64,000 bases of DNA from Clavelina lepadiformis. Its lineage: Eukaryota > Chordata > Ascidiacea > Aplousobranchia > Clavelinidae. The position numbers and the translations under genes are program-made. Under the pieces are notes generated by a model. That model had not been told where the DNA came from, did no database searches, and saw only the letters and a program-made list of their open reading frames with translations. Shown in pieces: positions 25,435-37,513 of the stretch (its first letter is position 1; each line of letters begins with the position of its first letter). The stretch covers positions 1,798,001-1,862,000 of the forward strand of contig NC_135244.1 in NCBI RefSeq assembly GCF_947623445.1, read 5' to 3'.

Positions 25435-28152
25435 TCAAGCTTCTTCTACGTCACTTTGGTCACGTGTGTTCGGAGGGGTGTCCGGGTTTTCTCTCGTTGG
25501 TTGGCTGGTGGCTACATAGAAATAACATAATATTTACAAGGATAACAACCAGGCCGACAAATTTTCTTTACACAAGCACGGATTTATAGGTTGACTTACT
25601 CCTTAGCGTTGTCATTTCCTCCGTCTTCGGTTGATCCTTCTTGGAAGGTTGATCTAAATTATAGAACGGTTAGAAACTTTGACTCTAAAAAACAACGAAT
25701 GAGTTAAATCGGATTCGTTTAACCTATAGTTGACTTTGAGTTGACTTAATCGCAATTGACTTGTTTCGGTGCAGGAATTCACACATCATCCCACTTACCA
25801 TTGGCTTTTTTCCTTTGCATGAAATAATAAACCCCTGCTGCGATGAGGAATAGGCCAGCCAACACACCAAACACTATTCCAACGATCACGCCAGCATCAG
25901 TGTATGAGACTATAAAACATAATTGTGGTGTTTATGCATGACTGATATTTTGATGTCTATGTGAAATCATGTGCTTTGGACGTTATGCCTTGTGCTAACG
26001 TTCATCATTATTATTGGTGAAGTGCATTGGAAATAGATATCTATTTGCCGTTAAAAATTATACCAGTTTTAAAATAAGCTGCAGCTGCAGATTTTTGGCC
26101 ATGACACCATAACGTTTCGTGGATAGACATGAAATGCATTTTATCAGGTTCGTAGATTATCTGGTTTTAACGTGAAACTGTTTGTGTGCCAGTAAGAAAT
26201 AATTTGTGTTATCTTAAATTTTCTCTGTGGCTATTATTCAAGATGTCTATGAACGTACAAGCGCACAGCGTTTTCTATCTTTTACCTGGTGTCACGGTGC
26301 AATCATTGACTTCGTAGCTTGGGTTCAGGCTTTTTACAAAATCCAGATTATGTTTTATGTCTGATGGGTCGACACAGTGTTCTTCGTCGGTGGTGTATTT
26401 GAAGAGATCGCCCCATACTGTGTTGCATAGTTTTTCTCCGCTTCCGTAGACCTGAGGTTGAAAAATTAACTTTGACATTCGTTCAAATCCAATCATAACC
26501 ATCTTAAGGTTGTTATCATAACAATCAATCCATGCTTATCATTTCCGCTTAACAATGCAATCCATACCTGAGTATAGTTTCGGCAAGACACACCTCCTTT
26601 GCATGGATTTTTTGCAGTCCCGTCTTCATTAAAACCTTTATCTAATCCAGTTAACCAGTTTCCCTCACCTGCAACGCAGGTGTAGTCGGCCTGCAAATGA
26701 AAACCACAAAATTTTTTGTAAAACTTTACATTAAATCTTTAAGGTATGTGAGTAAAAGCAAGCAGTACAAAGTGTAAACTCAAACAAATAGCGCTAGTTA
26801 AACATATAGGCCTATAAGTGTATCTTCAACAGTTGTTCATCGGGCATTTACCGCGCATAGGTTGAACCAGTTGTCACAGAATTTAGCGCAGATTGGGATG
26901 TTGTGTAATTTTTTTAAGGGTCCAATCCATGGGAACAAGTTTGGCGAACATTGGTAAAAGCATTCGATGTAAGTCCATTCATCTGAACATCTGATGATTA
27001 TAAAGAATTTGTTATTTTCTGGACACTTTTGCAAAGTGAAACTCTTGAAAGTGCTTAAATTGTTTATTTGAAAGCTCTGCATCAATACAGTAGTTAAAAT
27101 ATAGGCCAAAGCTTATAGACTAGAAAACTGCTCGTAAATGCATAAAATAGCTGTATATAAGTTATAATTATAAGACAGGGTCGCCCATGTGAATGAGATT
27201 CGAATAAGATTTGTCTCAATGGACCTGAAATTTCTCCCACTTCCAATAAAATGAAATATAATACAACATTTTGGTCGGAAAAGTTGTTATGATTCCTTTG
27301 TCCTTTTTGCCTTACATGAATAAGAATTATTATTGTTTCATGAAAGAAACTAAGTAGCTCTAACATCAAAAAGTGGGAATATTTCGAGAGTTTAATCATT
27401 ATGTGTGCATACGTCATGGGATTTGAATCATGGTCATGAATCTTTATAGGCTATAAGCCTGATGTGATTAAAAATTCCCATCGATAAGGTGGGAAATTCT
27501 GTGCTAGGCTGGGATGATGCGGTTACAAACTTTTATTCCACAAAAAGAGCGCCATGGACAACCCTGGTATAGGCCTAATAGTGTCCCATCATTCAATGGA
27601 TAAACTTAACGTTATCCTATCACAAGCTGTCAAGGCTGTCACGTATTTCACACTCGACTTACGCTCCACTGAGGGGGTGGTGCTTCTCCGAGCATTGATC
27701 CATGTTGACGTTACCGATTTGCTGTAGGGGGACCTGGGCTAGTTCCATGGTAATGTTTTCTCCACAGCAACTTTGACATTGGTACTGTTTACAGGCGTAA
27801 AGATTCTCTTCTTTCGATGGCTCGTCCTGCGCGGAAAACAATACCGCTTTATTACGTAATACACAGCGTGCTACTTGCCGAACAAGTGGAAACATAATTG
27901 CAGCTAATGAAGCAGCAAACCAAGTTGCCTATTCACCACGTATAGCTTGGAGCTTGACGGTAAAGTTATCAACAATGTAATGGAACTGTAGGATCGGGCA
28001 AACTATTTCCGTAAGCTTACCTTGCCGTAGTTGGTTTTAGGGCAGGTGGGGCTCGTGTACCGATCGGCTGTCGGCGTCGTAAAACGGGACTGGGTATTCA
28101 CCAGCCAACAAAATGACAGAAATACGACAAAGAAACTTAAACTTTTCCCCAT
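25435..28152 (-). CDS. Folate-receptor-like cysteine-rich protein with C-terminal transmembrane segment, eight exons
   Basis: Exons, read on the minus strand: 28152-28021, 27826-27663, 26990-26852, 26690-26568, 26451-26286, 25909-25799, 25653-25600, 25511-25435. Phases join to about 321 residues. The start has a signal peptide (MGKSLSFFVVFLSFCWLV). The cysteine-rich body matches the folate receptor/riboflavin-binding family: CQSCCGENIT, ECFYQCSPNLFPWIG (vertebrate receptors have ECSPNLGPW) and CAKFCDNWFNLC. The sixth exon encodes a hydrophobic helix (VIVGIVFGVLAGLFLIAAGV) followed by basic QRKK, so the protein is predicted to be type I membrane-anchored. Vertebrate folate receptors are usually GPI-linked or secreted. 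The last two exons give a short cytoplasmic tail. If the final intron is retained, an alternative stop follows soon after exon 7. The ligand cannot be assigned from sequence. Family call is strong; the last exon is less sure. Confidence 0.88.
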
Positions 28153-30285
28153 TGTTTACAGTTATATAATACTTCAGTTATCGATGCCACCTAATGAGAG
28201 ACTAAACAATAGTTTAATTTCGTTCTTAGGTCTCGTCCGTTCAAGTCAAATAAAATTCTTTAACCACTCTGTAGAAGAATATTCTCATCAAAACTTCGCT
28301 CAGATGCATATTGTATGAACTTTCGCTCCAAATTGTTGGTACAATCTTAAACGGAACTTTCATGACATGTTCGTAGCTTTTGCTAATCTGGTGACCCCAT
28401 ACACGAAAGAGTAAAGTGCTCGTCATTTCAATCAGGTCAGAAACTTAATCAAATGAGAGAGTTACTGCATGTTAAAATGTTCCGCCTACGTCATTTTTGT
28501 CGGAGTGGCGAGCTGCTATAAGAAGAACTTTTGATTTGGCCTTTTTCTCGAGAAAGATGAATGCTTGCCCGGTAGATAGAAACAACTGTAGCTTACTAAG
28601 TTCATGAAAAGTTTTTACCAAGAATCGTTAACTCAGCTATCGATATTTACCCATTGATGACAAAACATTGCTATAAATTTTCAGTTGGTTTCAAAACAGT
28701 TGGTGTCCCCAGCACATGCACATAACTGCTTCCAGTGTAAACTGTTTTTCAGTCTACAAATGTTTAAAACATTAATGGTTCGAATTTGATCCTGACTCTT
28801 CAAGGTTTTGACACCCGTTTCAATCCACTAATTAGTCGTAGTCTACATGTAGACCAATTTTCCCTGCAACCTTCGATTTCAGCGCATCAAAGGGTCTAAA
28901 AATTATCAAAGTTCCTCGTTGTTTTGGTCCTGAACCGCACGTTCTCTCGCCGTCTTTGCTAAATGTTATCAGAGTCTTAGACGCGTTTACGAAGTTTGAA
29001 TTAGGAAGAGTTGACAAAAGTTCGCCGACTATTTGAATCTGACTCAACAACGTTTTACAAGGATGTTCGGCCCGGTTTTTAGGAACGAGCAAATGAAACT
29101 AACACTTTCGGAAATTTTTTTTTGCCAAACCACCATTCAGTTCGAACAAACGAAAAAAATTAGTCAATACGTCCACACTTTCTAACGATTACTTACCAGA
29201 CAACGAAGGTACCGTGTTTTCACCCGACGTTTGTAGCCTGGTGATGTTCTGACATCGTTTCGAGTTGATTAATTACGTTAATCATTTATCGGATATGCTA
29301 AAGGCGCGACGCGGACAACGACGGTTGAATGTTGGTTTAAGCAACGACACAGTAAACTTGATTGGGGGGGAACACGATGACGTGTTTGAATTTTAACAGA
29401 CCCGCTTCGACCTCAAATGTGAACCAAGCAGACAGTGCTAATAAAAGATATCTTATCGCTTGCATAAGAAGAATCAATGCTGTCGTGCCGTCATTAATCA
29501 AGTTTGTTATAAGCAGTAGAAAGACTTCATCGGTAATACTACCAAAAAAGCTTTGAAAAAGTTCCCGTATCATATTGTTGAATATGACTTAATACGACGT
29601 ATTGTAACCTTCAAAGTACTAATGTTACACGTCCAATAAAATGTATTTACCAGCCCTATACTTTGACTGGATATTAGCAAACAAAATTTGACGCTAATGT
29701 GTTGGCTAGCTATAAAGCGTTTGTTTTGCCTTGTGATGAACAACATGCGATGGCATTAAATCAGAAAATTAACTTAGTCCAATAGTGATTCAAGTAAATC
29801 TATAAGGCTAATTTTCTTAAAGTTTTTGTTGTTAAAATTATTGCTTCCTGGTCCTGGAAAATGCTTCCCAATTGCATTATGCCTGTTGTTTATTACGAAA
29901 TTAACTAACTGTAACTACTAACTCTGCACTACTATCAATCAAACCGTCAATCTATTTCACGGCCTTGTACTGTAGGTTTCACAAATGTAGGATGATCTTC
30001 TCTTAACTGTGTTACAGTTTCAGGTCTTGCCAGACACGCCCGTTCCTCGAATCTTTTCTGAAATATGACATCATATACAAAGATGGTATAAAAAAAGGCG
30101 GCAAACATGTTTGCCATCAACTGAAGTTAAAAATTAACCCCATTGTAAATAGCCTGAACCCACGCAACGTGCTTGTACTTAAAAAGCGTCTCCAGTTTAT
30201 CTCTTACACGCTTGCTATATTGGCAAACAGACTGAGTTTCTCCTCACGCGCTGTGCTCATTAAATGTGTGGGAACAACCTTAACA
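28153..30285. other. Region between the folate-receptor-like gene and the large transposon
   Basis: This contains the promoter side of the folate-receptor-like gene, a weak candidate for a small secreted protein on the minus strand (28832-29197, listed separately) and a G run at 29365-29371. Other open frames (29337-29573 and the overlapping opposite frame) are mutually exclusive shadows with no motif. Confidence 0.5.
28832..29197 (-). CDS. Possible exons of a small unrecognised protein
   Basis: Two minus-strand open segments join in phase. A short segment ending at 29197 before a consensus donor (GTAAGT) is followed by 29098-28832, preceded by an acceptor-like TTAG and ending in TAA. The second exon encodes about 88 residues, with the cysteine contexts EHPCKTLL and DGERTCGSG. 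The pattern of a hydrophobic strand, then K-D-G-x-x-x-C, faintly recalls a chemokine fold, but the usual cysteine pair is not visible. The upstream exon with the initiator Met was not found. This is weak evidence. Confidence 0.2.
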
Positions 30286-30826
30286 ACGGTAGCCTGTAAA
30301 GGCCACAACAATTATAATTTGGGTTCCGCAAAATATTTATGATCACCACAAAAATATTTCACGTTAGCGCAAAATATTTATGATCACCACAAAATATATA
30401 TTTTTCTCAGCAAAATATTTTAGAAATTCACAATATATATTTTGTCTCCCTCTAAAATTATTTTGTGCTTTCAAATTATTTTGTGCCTTGAAAAAATATT
30501 GCGACTTCGAAATATTTTGCGAAGTCGAAATATATTTCGCTGTGAAACTTCCACTACCGCAACAAATATAAATTCGCCGCACAATATTTTAGAATCGCCG
30601 CACAATATTTTAGAATCGCCGCACAATATTTTAGAATCTCATCGCAACATTTCAAAATGTGTGCTTACCGCATGGTAGGCGTAGTTGATGAGGTCTTCGG
30701 GAAAGGAATAAGGTTACCGGTCACAGCCACAAATAGTGAGAGATAGTAAGCTTTTGCAAGCCTTAACAAGCTTAGGTCTAGGCTACATTGTAAGGTCTTT
30801 TGCAAGTTCAGTATGCTAACAAACTT
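30286..30826 (+). repeat. Left inverted terminal repeat, 541 bp
   Basis: This matches the reverse complement of 39119-39659 at all but three positions. It is rich in AAATATTT-type words. It holds three tandem 21-bp units (core CGCACAATATTTTAGAAT) at 30576-30638 and a hairpin with CGACTTCG (30502-30509) against CGAAGTCG (30520-30527). The iterated units and hairpin are candidates for transposase binding. Confidence 0.93.
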
Positions 30827-31632
30827 GTAAAGAAAATGTTGAAGGCTTTTGTCTTGATTACTATTAGGTATATAGGCCAAAGCTGGGTGGAACATTATAA
30901 AAAGTTACCTGGAACAGGACCAAACGCTATAGACACGTTTCAACCAAAAGTTAAAAATATTGTAGCCTTCCCAAATTAATAAGGGTGTAGTATACAACCT
31001 TGCAGTTGACGACATAGTTTGAGTAGTTGGGTTTCATTTTACAAAGGCATCATGTGGCTGTGCACATATATACTAAACCCACATAATATATGATTGTCAC
31101 TTTTTTTAAGTGCAGTTGTGTAATTTCTGTCACCAATTCTCCAAAATAGCTGTGTGCTCAGCTTCCCTTTCCCAGCTTCTTCTTATATCTCTTCGACACG
31201 ATTGAGTATTTTTATCAAGTTTTTTGAACATGTTTTGTTAAATATTCTTGCAAATGTGACATCAGCAAACATCCTTAAAATAGCAGTGGGCTATACTGGG
31301 GTGATTTTGACTTTTTTCAAGTAACACAACAGAACTGGAGTTTAAAAGGTGCCTATGGACATACCTAGGAACGTGCAAAAAAATTTTTTTGATTTTGTTC
31401 AAATTCCGGATGGAGCCCGGACTTTATATGAAAAATTCAAGATGGCCGCCATACAAATTGACGAATCTGCAATAAATTTACTTCCAGTCAAGCTTTTGGG
31501 CTGATTTTGGTGTCAAAAGAAGAAGAAAATTGAGCCTGTTACTTTAAAACAGCAACAAAAAGCCCAGTATGCTTGAAAGTTCCCTAAAACATTGAAACTA
31601 TTATATTTTGGTCATTATTTTTCATAGTTTTT
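30827..31632. other. Transposon interior, left side, no gene seen
   Basis: This stretch between the left inverted repeat and the broken third frame contains poly-A/T tracts and no supported coding sequence. It could hold the 3' untranslated region of the minus-strand frame. Confidence 0.5.
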
Positions 31633-32415
31633 TCATTTTTGTTGGTGCAACTTGAGATTACTGGTCGCATCCAAGAATAATGATGACAATTTCAACACTA
31701 TATACAAATAACTTGTTACCGGTATATGAAATTCACATAAAATGTCATGAAATACACTAGAGATTTGAGAAACATTTATACACTTTAGTAACGACACAAT
31801 GGTCGTCACACCTTGGAACACCCATTCAGTCTCTACTGTGACAGGGGCGATTTGAACAGGAATAACATCCTGAATGCCATCTCTTTTTGGTCTCCTCCAC
31901 ATGGTATTGTTGTTATCGTTAACCCGCTGGTATTGGTCACATTGTACAGTGCCATCATTGTTTAAATGGCAGACCCTTGCCAAAAACTACTGACGTTGAT
32001 TGTTTTCTCCGTCCCACACCACAGCCACATTCGTTCCTATAGGGTATTCTTCATGGAGTTCAGGAATTGCTGCCGCAATACACATTTTCACTGATTGATC
32101 TGTGTCACCAGAGGAAGCTGCAGCAGCAGAGGTTAAGATGGCATATACCTCATCTTCTGTTGGGAAGATGGTCCCAACATCCTCATCCTCAGTTCCAAGA
32201 ATCACAGCTAGGTTCACCAGCATGGTATCTACATTCAAGCTGTTTACTTTGTAGAGGCTAGGATTTGCCTGGCTGTCGTGTGGATGAATCATCCCTTGGT
32301 ACTGGATCTCCATGCGGACGATTTTTCAGCGTGGATGATGATGCTGTTGGCAGAGCTCGGAGCTCTTCTACTTTTGTAATTGGGCCCCCATGTCCCTTAC
32401 ATTGATCCACCAGGT
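31633..32415 (-). pseudogene. Broken third reading frame inside the transposon
   Basis: On the minus strand an open frame from ATG at 32313 runs to an in-frame TAG at 31987-31989, then continues in the same frame for over 100 codons to 31633. Just upstream (about 32415-32327) a different frame reads as coding, with HLVDQCKGHGGPITKVEEL; it falls into register with the ATG frame through a one-base shift in or near the A run at 32322-32326. After the stop come an acidic and aromatic stretch and WRRPKRDGIQDVIPVQIAP. The whole looks like one ancestral protein of 250 or more residues broken by a nonsense change (perhaps TGG to TAG) and a frameshift. I do not recognise the family. The V-A-V-V-W-D segment and the basic/aromatic C terminus could form a small beta-barrel reader, which is inference. 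It may be a third transposon gene or a remnant of a nested element. Confidence 0.5.
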
Positions 32416-33243
32416 GGTTATATCCTTAGTTATAAAACAGGATTGTACTTGCGTATAATTTGTAGCCAGTATAAGCTATTTAGTCCAGTGGTTATGAAAT
32501 TGGAGTGCACGTAAGGTTCTTAAGGTGGCACGAAAAATTCTCTTTGAGCTATGACGACGACAGCTGGATTTTTTTCACTGGATGGTTTCGCTACTGGGTT
32601 GATTATTTCACAACCAAGTTCAATTGCTGTCGGTTGGCAATGGTTTGTTTTCCAAATTGCAGTCCAATGATGAAAGTTACACGCACATAACTTGTTGTTT
32701 TGTTTTATTTTGCAATAGGATAGAGACACAAGTTTTTTGGCACCATTTCTAAGAGTTTAAGAACCCCTAATTTCGTATTTTTGACTTGAACTATTTAAAG
32801 ATGACCTAAATATGAAGAACTATGTTAACTTTCCACGTTATTTCACAAATACTATTATTGCTATCATGCATGTTTTAAGCTCTCAAAGTTTGACACTTTT
32901 TCCTGCTCATTAAATGTTAGTGACCATTGTGTTTTATTGTGCTATAACTGTAATAGTTAGCATCGTAACTATGGCACAGCACAACTATTGGCGAAAAATA
33001 AACAATGCAATTGTAGCGATAAGTCCAGCTGCTACACAGCAGTAATTACAATGATACATCACAATAATTATGATGAAGTAGATGTTTGTTTGTGTATTTA
33101 GTGACGTTACCCGTTTGTTCATTATTTAACTATAGTTACACTATAATCGTCAGTTTACTTATATAAAAAAGTGCTCATAGTCAGTTTCACTTGTTGACAA
33201 ATTGTCAGATTCCAGTACATTAGAATATTTAATGATCTGCACA
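32416..33243. other. Transposon interior before the HECT gene
   Basis: No supported gene. This is probably the promoter and 5' untranslated region of the plus-strand HECT gene. The short frames here (32505, 32520) lack motifs. Confidence 0.45.
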
Positions 33244-36200
33244 ATGTATTGCACAAACTGTGAAATAGTACTCTCTTCAACACATTTATTTTGCGGCTTT
33301 TGTGGGCAAGGTAAGTTCAGTTTAATCTTAGATACATTATACCATGTGACAGGTCTATGCAATACATGGAATAAGTATAAAGTTTTTTGTAACATATTAC
33401 TTATGATAAACAGAATTATTGATTGATTGGATGATTCAATTAAACTGTAAGCTGTGAATCATATTACCATAAAAAGGTTTCTGAACGCATGTTTGATTGT
33501 CACTATTAAAGTAAAAGATGCCAGTCAAATTGGCTCGTTCAGATAATTGGAAACTAAGGGTATAATTGCAACCAAAATTTTCCTTAGCCAGGAATCTTCC
33601 CGCCTTAACGGCTAGTCACTCAGCCGGTTTTGCCTTGTTAGCGTTTAATGGCATTTTATTTCATAAAAACATCCACCTTACTCTAAAACCAAAACGTAAC
33701 TACCGACAACCGTCGCCCAGCCGAGCACAGCACTACACCAAACAAATTCCACGCGATAAAGGAATCAATGTGGAATGTAAAACACGATACTAATTAGGCC
33801 TTTGGGGTAACTACGTCAGACGTCACAAGAAATTTGATAAAAACAGGTGTACAAGAACAAGTAATAGAACATAAACAAGTAAAATATGGCAGACAGTGAA
33901 CATGCATGAAAACAACACAATGCAAAGAAAAGACGGTGTATAATGTGGTGTCTACAAAACAGGTGCATAAAAATAATCCCGTGACATAATGCTTTATTTT
34001 AACATCAGTCATCTGGTAATGATTCAAAGTTAATAAATTAGTGACATTTTTGTATATCAATTAATTTAATACATATGTAATTATACATTTTTGACAGGTA
34101 AGGTTTTTGGCAGGTTTGAACAAATGCTGGGGAAATTTACTTAATTTAATTTACATTTTGTTAATTTGAGAAACGCTAAAGATAAACACCTTACCAATTT
34201 TTGAAGAATGTGGGATTTACTTGCGCAGAACATTTGCAATCTACCAGTTTAAGATACGGTATTGATTAGCCCTGTTGCAAAGTTTAGAACTAAAAAATGT
34301 TGCTGTGCATGTTTCTGGTTTTGTTTCAGTTATGGCTTTTTTTAGAGAAACCTCATTCCAGTATTGAGACACAGAACTTCTGTGATGAGACTAGTTCAAA
34401 GGAAAACAGAAGTAACTGCCATGACAACTTGATGGACAACAAATCAAATGGTTTGAAAGTTTAAAGTTATTTAATTGTGTGTAATTATTTTACATTAGAT
34501 TTCTAATTGGGTATAAGTTGATAGCGAAATCGGGTGGAAGTTACAGACAGTCTATAGTGCAGTGGTTCCCAAACTTCATCTACTCGCGTACCATTTTTTT
34601 GGTTTATGCAGCGTTCTTGTACCACCTACATTGCAGGACTATAAAAACTAACTTCAAGGATTTATTACCTAGTAATAAATGACGTTCTATTTCGTCACAA
34701 AGAAACGCTTGTTTCATGATCCAATGTGTCAATACCTTAAGGAATTAGTATTCAGTAGGGAATAAAGCATGAAATTTGCTCATACTCTACCTAATTTATG
34801 TGAATTAAAATATTGCCGACCATAATAAAAGATCATTTGCGATCCGTTTGGTGTAAACTTGATAAGTTGCTGGCGTACCACAAGTGGTACGTGTACCATA
34901 GTTTGGGAACCACTGCTATAGTGGTATTGTAACGATTTGTTAGAGGTTAAAAGCACTTCATCTTCAAGAAAATGTAGCCCTTTACATATGTTTTGTTACA
35001 GTGCTTACCAGTGCAAATTTTTTTCTTTTTTGCAGTTTTGTCTATTTCTATTTGAAATAACTTACATATGCAGCATCTTTTTGGGACAATGAGAAATTGT
35101 TTATCTGGTCATAATGCTAATTGATGCAACATATAACTGAAGAGTTTATTAAAAAAAAACTTTGAACAGCAAAATATACAAAATTGTTAAGCAAGTGTTT
35201 TAAGGCGCCATTTATGCTTGCAAAAAGGCCGAATTTCTTTGTTTATTTTTTTATAAAGCCAAATTACTAAAATGCAACAAATCAAAGTTCCGTATGATAG
35301 CATGATAGTAATAAATACTAATTTATATTGACAGATACACATTCTTTGAAGCGAAAAAGTGATGTCATGTCATTCGGACAATACAAAGCTGTGAAGGGAT
35401 CTCAATGGAAAGAAAGGGTAACAAAAAAGTCAAAACCAAATGAAGTAGGAGTTCAAATAGGAATGCTGGAAAGAGGTGGAAAAGATTTTGAATTAAAGCC
35501 TATTAGAAACCAAACAATTTTACTAAACATTGGCAAAACAGAATCTGTTGACTCAATTTTGGAAAAAGCAGTTAAAAAATACTTACAATTTTATCCAAAA
35601 AGTCATGATGATGGGGCAAGTTATTATCTTGCATTCAGAGATGGTCGTATTATTGATCTATTGCCGGGAACTGATGAACCATTTACCATAATTAAGTACA
35701 AAGAAAACATTGGAAAAGATTACAGTAGAATTTTCCTGTATCTTGTTAAAGAAGAAAAAGAAGATGCAGCAGAACATCAGGAAGATGACTTGCTTCCCGA
35801 TTTTCCCTTGACCACACTTTTTAGTGACCCACATAATTTTATTGATTGCTTTAGCATCGATGAACTTCAAAAGACTGCTAATAAAGAATGTGACAGTTCA
35901 CAAAAGAATGAGTCTCAAATTAAAAAATATGAAAACATAAGTGAAGTCCTGTCTGATTTGAACAAAAACATTGATGATGCAGAACAACTGTACATTATTG
36001 TGAGAAGAAGTGCACCTGTTGCGAGATACCTTGCCCTTTGGCAAAGGGAGGTGAACACTAAAGGTTCGGCAAATAAAAGAGTGGTTGTTAAATTTCAAGG
36101 TGAAAATGGTATCGATTCAGGTGCAATGGCAAAAGAATTCTTCGCCATTGTAGTTCGCTTAATTCGTGAACATTTTTGTCCTGATGGTAGTCCAGTTGAT

Positions 36201-37100
36201 TCCATGCTTTATGTGCAGAATGGTTATTTTAAAGCATGCGGTGAAATAATTGCTGCAAGTTTAGTGCAAGGTGGGCCCGCTCCATTTTGTTTTCACTCCA
36301 ATGTGTTCAAAATGTTAACAGCAATAAACTCTATTGACATTAGAAAGCTTGATCTTCACATTCACTTCACAGAATCCGAAAAGCAACTTATACAACGTAT
36401 TTCAGATGATCCGTCAAATCCATCTTATAGTGACACTATTCTAGAACATGGGTACACTGGTTTAGTGTCTGCTGATCATACTACTGACATAACTCGCACA
36501 CTCATGGTCAGCATCACTAACAGGCGGTTGTGTTATCTTAAAGAATTTTTATCTGGATTGGAATTGTTTGGAATATTTGAAGCATTACAAAGGAATCCAT
36601 TGCTTTTTGAACCTCTTTTTATCACATCGTCTGAGCGTGCTGTTGATGCAAATTATGTTGCAAGTCTGTTAATTCCCAATCACTCTGATGAAAATTCCTC
36701 GAAAAGAATTGTGGAAGAAAAAATAATGGATAACTTTGTGGATTTTTTAATGCATTTAGAGGACAATAAGGTAAATGTAACTGGACATGAAATCTTGGCT
36801 AACGACGAGAATGATTGTCATTTAATTTCATGTACTCCTCCTGACTTGACACCTGCAGGTGTGTTGGGTTGGCTAACAGGCCAGAAACACAGGCCTATAT
36901 TTGGGAACGACCTTCAAATTTCGGTGCAGTTCGATCACTACTGTTTGGAAAATAATCCAAAACACAGTATTTGCTACCCTGTAGTTGGAGCATGCGGCAG
37001 GGTTGTTACACTACCAGCAAAGCACATGGAGAAAGAAAACGATTTTAGGTCTATCTTTTTAACGGCAATATGTAATGCTCAAGCATTTGGACTGCATTAA
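33244..37100 (+). CDS. Transposon-borne HECT-type E3 ubiquitin ligase with N-terminal zinc ribbon, three exons
   Basis: Exons: 33244-33310, 34346-34450, 35335-37100, giving about 645 residues. An in-frame ATG at 33232 would add four residues. Phase decides the second exon border: the earlier AG at 34328 gives a rapid stop, the one at 34344 stays open. Exon 1 encodes a zinc ribbon (CTNC, ten residues, CGFC). The middle is charged. The HECT domain spans about 280-645: N lobe with GENGIDSGAMAKEFF, C lobe with the thioester cysteine at about 611 in GACGRVVTLP, ending AQAFGL. The catalytic cysteine, the following LP and the terminal FGL are all kept, so activity is plausible. HECT ligases take ubiquitin from an E2 onto this cysteine and pass it to a substrate; the closest remembered relatives are G2E3-like proteins. 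Substrate is unknown. Intron 1 contains an LTR-like repeat and intron 2 a hAT miniature element. AATAAA at 37469-37474 may end the transcript. Confidence 0.85.
33555..34000. repeat. LTR-like dispersed repeat, copy 1 (in HECT intron 1)
   Basis: It shares many words in order with 48020-48475: 'ccaggaatcttcccgc', 'taacggctagtca', 'caaattccacgc', 'ggggtaac' and 'gacgtcacaaga'. On the minus strand both copies start near TGACGT and end near GTTGCAA/GTTACAA. That is suggestive of a solo LTR, but no internal genes are present. Diverged. Confidence 0.5.
34560..34915. mobile_element. hAT miniature element with 8-bp target duplication, nested in HECT intron 2
   Basis: Terminal inverted repeats are CAGTGGTTCCCAAACT and AGTTTGGGAACCACTG, the widespread hAT end type. 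The perfect 8-bp duplication CTATAGTG lies at 34552-34559 and 34916-34923. Length 356 bp, no coding capacity. It inserted after the larger transposon was assembled. Confidence 0.93.
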
Positions 37101-37468
37101 AATTTTATATTTTACATTAGTTTAGTTGTTGAACCTATTTCACTTGCCTTCAATGTGTAATGACCACTGTTTAATGTTTATAAACAAAGCTTGCCAAACT
37201 GAGTTTTTCCTGTAATTAGTAATTTTTTGTGTGTTTAGCAGTATTTATGTTGCATGCTTGTTGTGGTACAGTAGATATATTTCTGTGAGATTTTCAGTAT
37301 TCTTTTCAAGTGTAATGTTTCTGTGAGCTACAGTTGTATTTCTTCAAGTGTATCTGCTAAAATTTCGATACATAGTTTTTCAGTGTAATAGAATCGTGCT
37401 TATGATGAATGCAATACAAAAGTAATACAAAACACGACATTTATGTTGATAGACTTAAAATGATAGGC

Positions 37469-37474
37469 AATAAA
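37469..37474 (+). terminator. Candidate polyadenylation signal for the HECT gene
   Basis: AATAAA about 370 bases after the HECT stop and 40 bases before the convergent integrase stop. Confidence 0.4.
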
Positions 37475-37513
37475 CTTTACATTACTTGCTCACACAGAAA
37501 TAAATAGTTCCGT

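Noticed and set aside
30364..30678. Open frames within both terminal repeats (also 39267-39581), on both strands
   Set aside because: They arise from AT-rich iterons and palindromes, occur identically in both arms, and lack splice sites or motifs.
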